64,000 nucleotides of DNA. Origin: Torymus aiolomorphi. Lineage: Eukaryota > Arthropoda > Insecta > Hymenoptera > Torymidae. Positions 1 through 10,993 of this stretch are shown here, piece by piece. The stretch spans positions 55,464,475 through 55,528,474 of the forward strand of contig CM070877.1 in the NCBI GenBank assembly GCA_036365515.1, read 5' to 3'. The notes under the pieces were generated by a model. That model did not search any database. It saw nothing but the letters and a program-made list of their open reading frames with translations, and was not told the DNA's origin. The position numbers and the translations under genes were made by a program. The first letter of the stretch is position 1, and every line of letters begins with the position of its first letter.

Positions 1-1180
1 TTTTGAAAGAGCTCGAAATATCTGCTGTTCGATCTCTCGAACGAGACCAGTGGGTTTTCCTAATTGCTCTGATGCGTGAAGAATCTCTCTTCAGATATGG
101 CAAAGACTATGCAGAATCTCTTCGAGCCTGCCAGTAAAAGCGCACTTGATGTACGCGACCGCGTGCGGCTGTTCATGCAGAGCTGAAAATGGTCTTACGC
201 AACACAAAAAGGAGCAAGAAATCCACGCGATAGGTTCTACTACTTTGAAAGTCTCTCGGCGGGACCGTTTGACTAATGAACTCGGGTGCGTACGAATGTT
301 CCGGTGATTCCGGAACATTCGTACGCCATTCTTGAATAAGCTCGAAATTTCTGCTGTCCAATCTGTCTGATCATACTCGTCAACTTTCGTAATAACTCTT
401 CTATGTGCAGAATGTTGCCTTCTCAGATGGCAAAGGCACAACAAAAGCATTTCGAGTGTGCACATTAACAGTGTACTGGAGGCACGCGGCTGCGTGCGGC
501 TGTTCATGCAGAGCTGAAAATGGTCTTACGCAATACAAAAAGATGCAAGAAATCCACGTGATAGATTCCACTACGTACTTTTGGTGTCTCTCAGCGTGTC
601 CGCTCGACTAGTAAACTCGAGTGCGTACGAATGTTCCGGTAATTGCAGAACATTTGTACACCCTTTTTGAAAGAGATCGAAATTTCTGCTTTGAGATCTC
701 CCGAATGAGACTCGGTGGTTTTCCTAATGGCGCTAATGCGTGAAGAATCTCGCTTTCGGATATGGTATTGACTCTGCAAAAGCATTTCAAGTGTGCCGAT
801 AACTACGTACTCGAGGCACGCGACCGCGTGCGGCTGTTCATGCAGAGCTGAAAATGGTCTTATGCAATATAAAAAGGAGCAAGAAATCTACGCGATAGGT
901 TCTACTACTTTGGACGTCTCTCGGGGGACCGCTCAACTAATAAACTCCAGTGCGTACGAATGTTCCGGTGATTCCGGAACATTCGTACACCATTTTTGAA
1001 GGAGCTCGAAATTTCTTCTGTTAGATCTCCCCAACGCGACTCGGTGGTTAATGGTGCTAATGAATTAAGAATCTCGCTTCCAGATATGACACAGACTTTG
1101 CAAAAGCACTTCAAGTATGCCAATAACAGCGATCTCGCGGCACACTTTGGCATACGGGTGTTCCCACGGTGCCGAAACAT
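1..1180. repeat. ~330-bp satellite, about 3.5 units
   Basis: Four successive units begin near 3, 332, 667 and 996, each with a variant of TTGAAAGAGCTCGAAAT, giving a period of 329-335 bp. The array enters from the left edge and loses similarity after about 1,160. Each unit ends in an inverted repeat around TGTTCCGG; in unit 1 (288-326) the two 17-bp arms are perfect with a 5-nt loop. On the minus strand all units share an open frame with residues like EISSLFKNGVRMFRNHRN, but no complete gene is evident, so I call it a satellite. A diverged inverted unit lies near 5.4 kb. Confidence 0.85.
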
Positions 1181-1269
1181 TGCTAGGCACGAGAAAAAGC
1201 CTCAAAAATCACGCTACAAAATTCATGCAATTTGTAGGCCAGACTCGCTCTTTATGAGGTTTTCGTAGA

Positions 1270-1950
1270 GTGAAATTAAATAAATTTTACTGTATCAAGA
1301 CTCGTATTCTTATTTTCGAAATGGAAATGAAGTCTATGCGCGCTTTCTCATAGAGTAAAAAACATACTTTAAATACTTCCGTTTTTCGGTACACTGGGCT
1401 ACATGATTTCATCTTTATTTTGGTGTACTTTTCTACAAGTACCAGACGAAAAATTTCTCCTTGCGAACTATTTGCGACTCTGTGAATTTTTTTATATTTT
1501 GGAGCACGGTTTATCTGCTTGAAGGTGCGTTTCCGGAAAAGCGATTTCGTTCCCAAATATTTTTCAAGACTGGACGGACGTTTTCTACAAGTAGCAGTTG
1601 AAATATTTTTCCTAACGAAGTATTAGCGACTCTGGTAATTTATTTATAGTTTGGAGAACGGTATGTCGGAATGAAGGGGCTTTTCCAGAAGAGCAATTTC
1701 GTTAACAATTTTTTTTTTTCAACACTGGAGGGACGTTTTGTATACGTACCAGTCGAAAAATTCTACCTTACGAAGTATTTGCTCCAGTCTACAAAAAAAT
1801 TGGGAACGAAATCGCTTTTGCGGAAAAGCCCCTTGAAGCCGAGATACCGTGCTAAAAAATATTTACAAATTCCCAGAGTCGCAAATACTTCGTTAGCAAT
1901 AATTTTGGGACTGGTATTTGTAATTCGGTTTTTTTTATCTTATCTGTTAG
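1270..1950. repeat. Short tandem/inverted repeat cluster (~160 bp units)
   Basis: Two direct copies (about 1,430-1,560 and 1,580-1,710) share a tail ending in GGAAAAGCGATTTCGTT, and a third copy (about 1,790-1,940) is inverted, giving a foldback layout. No coding potential was recognised. The 1,180-1,270 stretch upstream shows nothing identifiable. Confidence 0.6.
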
Positions 1951-2039
1951 AGATATGCATAAAAATAAAAAAAACAACAAAATATGTTATTTCCCAAACG
2001 ATTATCCCCCCAAATCATCCCTAAAACCACCCCTACCAG

Positions 2040-2440
2040 AAAATACATGATAAAAAAATCATATCTGCGGAGTTTATCAATTCGAGGCAAATCTCATGGC
2101 TGATATCTCTTCAAGATATCGCAATAGACATGTAAAAAATTTCCGATATGAAAATCGATACGGAACCCTTCACTTGGAGGGTGCAAAGGGGCTAAAATAG
2201 CGAAAAATACGTAATAATTACGGAACAAAATTCATATCTCGGGAATTAATGATTTGGAGACAAATTTTATTGCTGAAATCTCTTCAAGATATTGCCATAG
2301 CCTTGCAAAAAAATTGCCGACAGGAAAATCGATCCGGAAAATTGTGCTTGGGGGGTGCAAAGAGTCTATAATGACTAAAAATACACGAAAAATAGCAAAG
2401 AAAAATTCATATCTCAGAAGTTTAATTAAAATACCTATAT
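2040..2440. repeat. ~172-bp direct repeat, about 2 units
   Basis: Two head-to-tail units begin near 2,052 and 2,225 with AATTCATATCTCGG-like sequence followed by TCTCTTCAAGATAT. The open frame at 2,254-2,520 runs across the repeat and into AT-rich DNA and is not taken as a gene. Confidence 0.6.
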
Positions 2441-2780
2441 TTTCTAAAAAAAAAAAAGTTTGTAGCTATCACGGTTCTTTTGTTATTAATGAAAACGTGT
2501 TTTTTTTAAAAAGCTTATAACTCCCAAACTAAATAGTCAATTTTTTTAAAAGAAAAATCATGATAATGCAGAAAATAATTACCCATCTGTAAAAATTTTT
2601 AGTTCATTTTGTTAATTAATTTTTTTAGAAAAAAATTGATAAATGAAAAAAATTAGTTTTGTATGTCCAACGATTACGGGAGTAAAATTTACTTAATCGA
2701 TTCAAAATTTTTTGTAGAAGTAGATTTATAATTTTTGCTATTAAAAAGTAATTAAGGGAATCAACAAATTAAAATTGAGG
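2440..2780. repeat. Dispersed AT-rich repeat, copy 1
   Basis: This stretch resembles 30,345-30,600 over long segments: both have a TTTTGTTATTAA segment, a run of T followed by GCTTATAACT, and GAAAAAAAATT-type tracts. It is a diverged interspersed repeat. The following 2,780-3,050 holds nothing I recognise. Confidence 0.45.
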
Positions 2781-3069
2781 AAGCTACGGGCCAATGAATT
2801 GGCAGCGATTTTTTTTATAGTTTTATAATTTTTGGTACATTTTCAATGTACGGAGCTACCAAATTTAGAAATACTATTCGAATAATTAAAAAAATATGGA
2901 ATATGTCTAGGTTTAGATAAGTATAGTTATCGAGCATAAAAAACTGAGTTTAGGGCGACCCATTTGTAGCCTGTCCTGCACCGCGTCACATTTCTGGATA
3001 CGACCCTCCTAACTTTACCCTGTGCAGGGCCTACATCCGGGAGACTTGGATGAATTTCTACTCGGTAAG

Positions 3070-3370
3070 AAACACAACCGCGGTTCAAACAGTTCGACGT
3101 AATCAAATAATCCGACCTGATTTGAATAGTTTGATGGAATCGTATAGTACGACTTGGTTCGAACAGTCAACGAAATCGAATAGTCCGACTTGGTTCGAAC
3201 AATTCAACGAAATCGAGTAGTACAAGCACTTCCTAGTAGTTCATTTGGTTCGAACTGTTTGATTGTGTACGAGTAGATCGTATTATGTTGAACAGTTCAA
3301 AGTATTGAGTATTCGACTCGAGTTCGAAAAAATAGATCGATACTGTTCAACCACGTCGAGTCGAGTATTC
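3070..3370. repeat. Degenerate minisatellite (~42 bp)
   Basis: Imperfect repeats of GACTTGGTTCGAACAGT followed by CAACGAAATCGAATAGTC are tandemly arranged and degrade toward both ends. Nothing is recognised in the adjoining 3,370-3,640. Confidence 0.6.
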
Positions 3371-3667
3371 GTACATCCCTACTTCGACGTATAGCGAAAA
3401 AATAGTTTACATACAGTTTACATATACAAAAATAGTTTACACATAGTTACACATAGCAACACCTAATGAGGGCGTAACCGATTGTTTTTTTTGACTTCCT
3501 TCGAGATCAGAGATGGATTCGTTTATTCTAGATCGTTCTACAATAGAATAAATTATGTCGAAAGCTCAAATATAATCATAAATACCGAATTCTATGGAAA
3601 TTGTCTCGCAAGGCGTTACTTTTATTTTCAAAGTATCTACGGCCAGGCCGAAAAAAGCACAACTCAG

Positions 3668-3722
3668 GCCCGAAAAGGCACTATTCGCGTAGCTAGGAAG
3701 AAAAAAAAATAGTACTTTCGGA
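3668..3722. repeat. Dispersed hairpin family, copy 1
   Basis: Arms CCGAAA...ACTATT (3,670-3,685) and AATAGT...TTTCGG (3,709-3,722) can pair. The right arm matches the right arms of the hairpins at 3,860-3,916 and 63,341-63,397, so the three appear to be one diverged family. Confidence 0.5.
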
Positions 3723-3851
3723 ACGGCGTCGATGAAAAATAAAGAATGTACCAGATCGAACATAAATTGTCACTCTAACCGAAGACAAGACTGACAAACA
3801 TAGTCGAAGGGATTCTTTATTTTCACCTCTTGTGCTTATATAATTTTTGTG

Positions 3852-3919
3852 GCTGGCGAGACCAAAAATACAACATTTGCGATCGGGCGCTGGTAGCAAA
3901 GTTGGTACTTTTGGCCAGC
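3852..3919. repeat. Dispersed hairpin family, copy 2
   Basis: Left arm 3,860-3,880 and right arm 3,896-3,916 are complementary over most of about 21 bp, and an outer GCTGG/CCAGC pair extends the stem. The copy at 63,341-63,397 differs at several stem positions, two of which have changed on both sides and remain paired. Confidence 0.55.
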
Positions 3920-4019
3920 TAATCAAAAATAGTAGATTCGGAAAAGTATAGTACATTACGATACGTGTTACCAAAGTAGCACTTTTTTGCACGATATAAC
4001 GCAATGCTAATTAACTTGA

Positions 4020-5175
4020 GACTTGTCCAATACTTCTTTGGTCTTCGGAATAGTCCACGAGGCTCCTGAAACTACCTAAACCGACCGAGCACGGCATTTC
4101 CTGCTTCTCGGTCGCCGATAACCGGAAATTGCAAATTGTATGGTTCAAGTTTGGGAATGGATTCACTATTAATCACCTAACATAAATTAAAACATTTATT
4201 TTTATTATTATTCTTAATATTTCTAAAAATAGACTGATATTATTGTTAAAAGACATTTACTCTGAGCAGTTTTCGGTTGCCGCTGTCTATGATAAGCAAT
4301 ATTTGGTCTTCGAAATGGTCCGCGAGGCTCCTGAAACTACCTAAACCAACCGAGCACGGCATTTCCTGCTTCTCGGTCGCCGAGAACCGGAAATTACAAC
4401 GGTAGGGTTCAAGTTTGGGAATGGATTCACTATTAATCACCTAACTTAAATTAAAACATTTATTATTCTTATTTTTAATATTTATAAAAAACAATAACAT
4501 TATTATGCTAAAAGACATTTACTCTGAGCAGTTTTCGGTTCCCGCTCTCTACGATAAGCAATATCCGAGTATGTCGTAAAAGTAATCCGCCGTAATACAG
4601 AATTTACCATACAATTACCGCGTTTTTTACATCAAATGGCATGGGCTAGCAAGTCTAAATGCCTATGCGAGTAAAGTAGGACATAACTGGATCGATTTTG
4701 TGTGACATCCCAAATGTCGGTTACCGAGAAGTGGGAAAAAATGATATATGTATTCAGTCGACGATTATGAATGATGAAATGGGTAAATATAAGGTAATAA
4801 CGCAATAATAAGTTACTTGAGACATGTCCAATACTTATTAGGTCTTCGGAATAGTCCACGAGGCTCCTGAAACTACCTAATCAACCGAGCACGGCATTTC
4901 CTGCTTCTCGGTCGCCGAGAACCGGAAATTGCAAATGGTACGGTTCAGGTCTGGGAATTGACTGATTATTCATTACCTAACATAAATTAAAACATATATT
5001 TTTATTATTATTCTTAATATTTATAAAAAGAGACTGATACTGTTATGCTATAAAAGACATTTACTCTGAGCTGTTTTTGGTTTCCGCTGTCTATGATAAG
5101 CAGTATCCGAGTATCTCGTCAAAGTAAAGCGGAGTAATACAGAATTTACCATACAATTACCGCGTTTTTTACTCT
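4020..5175. repeat. Tandem repeat with ~264-bp unit, 3 copies
   Basis: Units start near 4,036, 4,300 and 4,840 with GGTCTTCGGAATAGTCCAC-like sequence and contain CGAGCACGGCATTTCCTGC and the TTACTCTGAGC(A/T)G segment. Units 2 and 3 are followed by a shared tail (about 4,565-4,632 and 5,105-5,172) containing TACCGCGTTTTTTAC. The reading frames in it are incidental. Confidence 0.8.
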
Positions 5176-5334
5176 CTAAATTTTAATGAATGTGTATGCA
5201 CTGATACTAAGTTAGTGTTATATTTATAACTGCCAATCAGTAAATAATCACTTATTGTCACTGATTATTAGTTATAAGTACACCACTAATTCGGTTTAAG
5301 TGCATTTGAACTGTTTTAATTTTAAAGTGAAGGC

Positions 5335-5460
5335 GAGACTATTCACGTATAGAGAAGTCATTTCTAGAGCTCACGGATCTCATCGGACAGATCTGACGAC
5401 AGCGATATCTAGCTACTTCAAGCTTAATGTAAAAATGTTCCGGAATCACCGGAACTTGTT
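5335..5460 (-). repeat. Diverged inverted copy of the 330-bp satellite
   Basis: The segment CGGACAGATCTGACGACAGC through GTTCCGGAATCACCGGAAC matches the reverse complement of satellite units 1 and 3. It is an isolated, diverged unit about 4 kb from the main array. 5,660-6,500 beyond it shows nothing I can identify. Confidence 0.65.
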
Positions 5461-6504
5461 CTGTGCGCATACAAACACGCGTTACGATAATCTGGCGGGC
5501 AAGGGCCATCGGACAAAGATCAAACTTGACGAGCCACTGACTGTCCGAATAGGCGAGGCAGCTCGACCGCATCGAGACTTATTCTGTAACACTGCTATCT
5601 ACAATCACCTACGTTCCGCATACTACATCGCTTTGCCTCGAAAACTCTATTAATTGTTTCGCTCTTCTCGGCTCGTTGTGACGATGAGATTTAAGCGATA
5701 TATACTGTTACAATTAAATATTATTATGATTATTCTACACCCAACGAGAAAAGTAACTTTGAAAATTGGAATTCCAGCTTTTAGAAGGTTGTAAAGGATG
5801 GGTTAGATAAAGATCTGAGAGTAGGTTGTACGCAAGTTTTATGGCTAATCTAACCATTATACAATTCCAAAACTTGTGTTCAAATATTCAAAATTATTTT
5901 GTCCGTTGGGTGTACGTACTATTTCATCTGCTTCGTCAAATTTACAAAATTAGATTGTATTGGTATTGATTTTTTTAGGTTAATAATATTTCACAAAATT
6001 AATTCTTTCTTTTTATACAGTCTTTCATTTTACTTTATACAATTAAATTAAATGGAATCTTAGCATACATCAATCAATGACACGGTTTACTTTTCAAGAC
6101 ATTCGAAAATCCTAGGAACTTTTTCAAACGGAAGGTCTGAAGTTACCGTAGACCTGACTTGTTCTTTAACGCATAGCCTAATTACCACATTTTTAATATT
6201 ATTTTAAAAATAGAAAAATACCTCAAACTACATCCAAAGTACGGTTATCTTGTATCTATTTACACAAAATACATGAGAAAAAATGATCGGCTGAAAAAAC
6301 ATAACCTGTCAACTTTGCACCTTGAACTGAACTTTAGACATCAAAATAAATAATAAATATAAAGTCTATGAAAATAACTAACAATACGATTAGAAAGCTC
6401 TTGCTCCGCTCTTTCGAATGCTCTACTACTTTACCCAAATCGGTTTCGCCAATCATGATAAAATAGTTGGAGAAGAGTGTACGTTTTTAATGTGTCATAC
6501 TATA

Positions 6505-7595
6505 AAATTGACCTACGATAATGAGACCAACGCAGATCGATTCATCAATCAATAAAGAAATTGTGTTTTGATACAGCATGTAGATCGCCACAGTTCCCTT
6601 CAGGTAATGATACACAATTAATTTTTATTTTCGGCCTAAGCTGTTTCTCTTATTTGGGCACACTTGAACTTTTCGAGGGATTATCCTGAGAATATGGGAA
6701 CGACAGAAATAGAATAAAAGTACAAAAAGAAATTGACTTCTAGGCAAACATTGCAATGAAACTGCTAGATGGAATTAACAGGTACTTACGTATCGTATGG
6801 CCGTGTTTCAAAGTCTTGATACATCTTGAACTTTGTATATAATTGTCCTACGATAATAAGACGCACGCAGATCTATTCATCAATGAATAAAGAAATTGTG
6901 TTTTGATACAGCATCTAGATCTCCACAGTTCCGTTCAGGTAATGATATACAATTCATTTTTATTCTCGGCCTAAGCTGTTTCTCTTATTTAGGCCCACTT
7001 GAACTTTTCGAGCGATTATCCTGAGGACGTGGGAGCGACAGAAATCGAATAAAAGTATAAAAAGAAATTGACTTCTACGCAAACATTGCAATGAAACTGC
7101 TAGATGGAATTAACAGGTACTTACGTATCGTATGGACCTTTTTTAAAGTACTGATACTTCTTGAACTTTTTATACAATTATCCTACTTTAATGAGACTTA
7201 CGATGATCGAATCGTCAATGAATAACAAAATTGTGTTTTCGTAGACCATCTTGACCGGCGAAATCGTGTTTAAGTAGGATACATTATTAACTCTTATTCG
7301 CATCGTAAGCCGTTTCTCGCGACTGGGACCTTTTGAACTTCTCGAGGGGTTATCCTAAGGATATGGGAACGGCAGAAATCAAATAAATATAAACAAATAA
7401 AATGACTTCTAGCAAACATTACAATAGAACTGCTAGATGGACTTAACAGGTATTTGCGTTTTTTATGGCCGTGTTTCGAAGTCCTCATACTTGTTGAACT
7501 TTTTACATAATTGTCCTACGATAATGAGACGCACGACGATCGATTCGTCAATGAATAACTAAATTGTGTTTTCACAGAGCATCTTGACCACCGAA
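6505..7595. repeat. ~336-bp satellite, about 3.3 units
   Basis: The landmark TTGAACTTTTCGAG followed by GATTATCCTGAG recurs near 6,665, 7,003 and 7,335. AATAAAGAAATTGTGTTTTGATAC recurs in the linker of the first two units and is diverged in the third. Units are about 80-95% alike by eye. No coding region is seen. Confidence 0.8.
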
Positions 7596-7599
7596 ATCG

Positions 7600-8848
7600 C
7601 AAATTAATGGCTCCACTACCCTGGTGGAAATCCAAGACATTTTATAACCAATATCTGACCATTTATATTAGAAATTGGCCATTATAAAATAGGAATTTCT
7701 GTTGTCCACTTTCTAGCTCTAGATGAAATACTTTTTCTCCCATTATTTGTCTATTTAATAGATTGAAAAATAGAATTTAGTTTTTCGAAGACAAGCACAA
7801 CCTTGTTCTTAAGTATTTTAAAGAAATTGAAACTGATCAGTTTTTATATACTGAAAATGGCTACTAGAAGGCTTGCTGCTATGATAAGGAGGGATTTATT
7901 AGTTTATGTTATTTATTTATATTTTGAAAAGCCATCCAATGCAGGTTAATGCTCTTTTATCAAAGATAGAATTAGTAAGTAAATCAAATACGAATATTTT
8001 ATTTTTACCTCAATCTAAGAAATAGGCAAACAATAGGAGAAAAAGCGTTTCATCATAGTCATTTCTTAGCCAGTTTTACTAGCTATTTTCTAACTTCTTG
8101 GCCATTTCGTATAGATAAATTTCTACTAGATAATGACTTATATTGAAGCGTCTTTAGCACACCGGACGGCCCGATTAGCAGCGTCTCTCAGAATCGCCAG
8201 AAAAGGGACCAAAATCGGCGTGCACGGGAATTAAACGATCTCCCTGTCCTCTCCCACAAATTTTTGTGTAAAACGGCAATTTACACAAGTTTGTTTGTAA
8301 AGCAGTGATTTTATACAAATTCTTGTGTGAATTCTTACACAATGTTTGTGTACATCATTTACACAAATTTTTATGTTAAATAGGAACATTCATATTTTAC
8401 ATAAACTTTGTGTTAAATAGGCTCATAATTTTTAAGAGTGCAGTAAGTACTGTTACACAAAAACAATTCTCTTTGATGCAATAGCAAACTAATTAAACGC
8501 CAATATTTTTTATGAAAATTGACAATCTACTGTATTTGGGATCGCTCTTTGAGAGGTCTTTTAAGCATACGAACAATGAATAACTTAAACTACTCATTTA
8601 TATTCAGTTATATTAATTTCAATGGGCTAGATTACCATGAGGAATCGAACAGCTAGAGGGGAATATCCGTTGAGAATGCGCTCCCAGTTGAAAATACCTA
8701 GCTGGAATACTAGCTGGAATTCCAGCTGTACCTACTGTTTTTGAACAAATTACAGATAGTGTTCCAGCTGAGATTACGGCTGAGATTTCCAGTAAATATT
8801 CGAATACAATATTTAAAAATTAGATATTTATTAGATAAAAATTAAATA
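7600..8848. other. Unassigned AT-rich stretch
   Basis: No gene is recognised. 8,255-8,420 contains repeated TTTGTGTAAA and TTACACAAA words in both orientations, possibly a decayed small inverted-repeat element. 8,690-8,790 has several AGCTGGAAT/TTCCAGCT words. Confidence 0.4.
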
Positions 8849-9598
8849 TTGCATGTAAACCCCCCTTTGCATGCTTTACGACACCTAGACATAAAAGAAT
8901 ACGAAGCGTACCACCTATACTACGTCATCGGCCACCCCGAACACCTAGAGCCTCTATTGGATGCGCTACGACACCTAGATGTAAAAAACTACGGAGCGCA
9001 CCATCTAAACTCCATCATCGGTCACTCCGAACATCTAGACCCCCCATTTGATGCACTACGACACCTAGACGTAAAAAACTACGGAGCGCACGACCTAGAC
9101 TCCATCATCGATCACTCCGAAAATCTAGACATCCCATTGGATGTGATGTGACAGCTAGACTCCGTCTTCGGCCACCCTGAACATCTAGATCTCTCATTTG
9201 ATGCACTACGACACCTAGACCTCAAAAACTACGGAGTGCGCGACCTAGACTCCATCATCGGTCACTCCGAACATCTAGACACTCCACTGGATGTGCTACG
9301 ATACCTAAACGTAAAAAACTACGGAGCGCACGACCTAGTCTCCATCTTCGGTCACTCCGAACATCTAGACACCCCATTGGATGTGCTACGACACCTAGAC
9401 GAAAAACGACAGAGTACACACTCAAACTTACAACGGGCTGTTACATCGAACGTTATTGTGCGTCGAGGCATACGGCATGACACTTGGACGATATTCAATC
9501 GTTGCCTGCCGCTGCGCTACGCTGGTCGCCGCGCACCGGCGAATCGAGCGAACATATTGGCGACATCTCTGAGGGACGAACATAAGATCGTTATGTAA
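8849..9598 (+). pseudogene. 90-bp coding-type minisatellite (30-residue repeat ORF, one stop)
   Basis: Units of 90 bp begin at 8,960, 9,050, 9,200, 9,290 and 9,380, with an earlier diverged unit from about 8,870. The unit at 9,140-9,199 is 60 bp, so exactly 30 bp are missing and the frame is kept. One frame stays open from 8,849 to 9,598 except for a TGA at 9,149-9,151. The translated unit reads like LRHLDVKNYGAHDLD followed by SIIGHSEHLDTPLD. No family is recognised. It could be a decayed repeat protein or a satellite whose unit is a multiple of three; the non-repeat tail from 9,400 has no recognisable domain. Confidence 0.45.
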
Positions 9599-9599
9599 A

Positions 9600-10030
9600 C
9601 AGAGCAAGTAACCTCTTCTTTCTGACACGGTGAGAAGTTGCGCGTTTCACTACATTCCTCTATTCCAACCCTACCGAACGTTTGAAGCCTCATCCACATT
9701 TCGTTCCGTCTGCATCGAAATATTAATGATATTGTACATTTATTTAAAAGTAAAACATTTACCGAATTTATACCAAAAACGTCTATTCCCAAATCTTTTT
9801 TTCTGTTCTTTCCGAAAATGCATAAATAAAGTTCGAAAAAATATTTTTTCCGGAAAAAAAATTTCATAGGTTCGTTAATACTAATTCTATCGCAGAATAG
9901 ATGCGACCAATCGATAGTCGAGCTAAAAAACTTAAAATGCCGCCTACCCGGTATTGATATTTCAATTCAATCGTTAATTACAACCTTTTAAAAGTGGTGC
10001 GTTGGTGGATTGTCACTCGGTATATAGATA
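9600..10030. other. No recognisable feature
   Basis: AT-rich sequence with short overlapping ORFs on both strands and no family signature. It separates the 90-bp repeat ORF from the (TA)-embedded modules. Confidence 0.4.
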
Positions 10031-10033
10031 TAT

Positions 10034-10268
10034 ACATTTCTCGAAAGGGGTTTATAAAGCCCGTTTTTTTATATATAGGGGTTTATCGAGCCCGATTTTG
10101 ATTATGCAGCCCGGGCTTCATAATATTTCTAAATATAGGGGTTTATGCGGCCCGACCTAGAGTCTATAACCCCAGGGTCCATTATTTCTTTAGTCACTTG
10201 CCATAGGGAACTCTCGGCTGTAGGTACTAATATACAGGGTTGGGCTCCATAAACCCCGATAAGTGTGT
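10034..10268 (-). mobile_element. Module A, copy 1 (TA-flanked, core motif)
   Basis: Three direct words GGGGTTTAT-NN-RGCCCG lie on the left and an inverted word GGGCTCCATAAACCCC on the right. The core GTGACTAAAGAAATAAT is on the minus strand at 10,181-10,197. TATATA runs flank both sides. Copy 2 at 52,250-52,480 is in the opposite orientation. There is no ORF. The layout (single word, core, multiple words, read on the minus strand) matches modules B, C and D, so I infer a family of small non-autonomous mobile elements; no transposase partner is known. Confidence 0.6.
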
Positions 10269-10287
10269 CTATATATATATATATATA

Positions 10288-10639
10288 ACTTAGTACACCG
10301 CTACGTTCCAGGACACCTACAGGTTTTCTGCAATAAAAGTAGGTATAAAACGTTAAACAGTATATAAGTGACTAAAGAAATAATATCCCTCAGGGTGTTG
10401 ACTAACACCGCGACGCCTACGGCGCCTCCTTTCAGTTTCGCAGTATTTTACGTTGATTTCGGATAAATTTTACGGAAAAAAACGTTGTGAAAGAAACCCT
10501 AAATGTCCTGAATAATACAAAAATGTCCTGAAAGGTAGCGGTAAACATATTCCTAATTCGGTACAGTCGTGAAAACAAGCAAATATCCTGAAACATAGCG
10601 GTAAACCAATGAAAAGTCCTGAAACATAGCGGTGAACAG

Positions 10640-10642
<3 letters not shown>
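10288..10642 (+). mobile_element. Module B, copy 1 (TA-flanked, core motif)
   Basis: It starts with an inverted word ACCGCTACGTTCCAGGACA, has the core GTGACTAAAGAAATAAT at 10,368-10,384 followed by a CCCTCAGGG hairpin, and ends with direct words of the type GTCCTGAAACATAGCGGT. (TA)n lies on both sides (10,270-10,287 and from 10,642). The second copy, at 52,501-52,857, is inverted. No ORF is present. Confidence 0.6.

Positions 10643-10706
<64 letters not shown>
10642..10706. repeat. (TA)n microsatellite
   Basis: About 65 bp of uninterrupted TA directly follow module B. Confidence 0.95.
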
Positions 10707-10708
<2 letters not shown>

Positions 10709-10993
10709 CACATATATTTATTTTAAAATTACAAATGCGAGTAGTTGAGCGTAATTAATTACAAATAGTAATTAATTACAAAAATAGCTTTTGTTTTTTT
10801 AGAGACGCATACGGGAAACCCTCGTGCGTTATCGAGGTTAAGAGCAACCGCCGTAGCTCTTAGAAAAGGATCCGGGTTCGCGTTGGAAAAGCTAGCTCAC
10901 GGGTGGAATAGGCAAACTCTCTCTGCCATCAATACAGATACTACTCGCGCTAGTAAAATAAGTTCGTGGGGAAGCGCACAGCCAATTGACACC

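Noticed and set aside
10034..10642. Modules A/B as the gypsy 5' LTR
   Set aside because: The second copy at 52 kb has no gypsy sequence next to it, the modules have inverted internal words, and there is no matching copy after the integrase.
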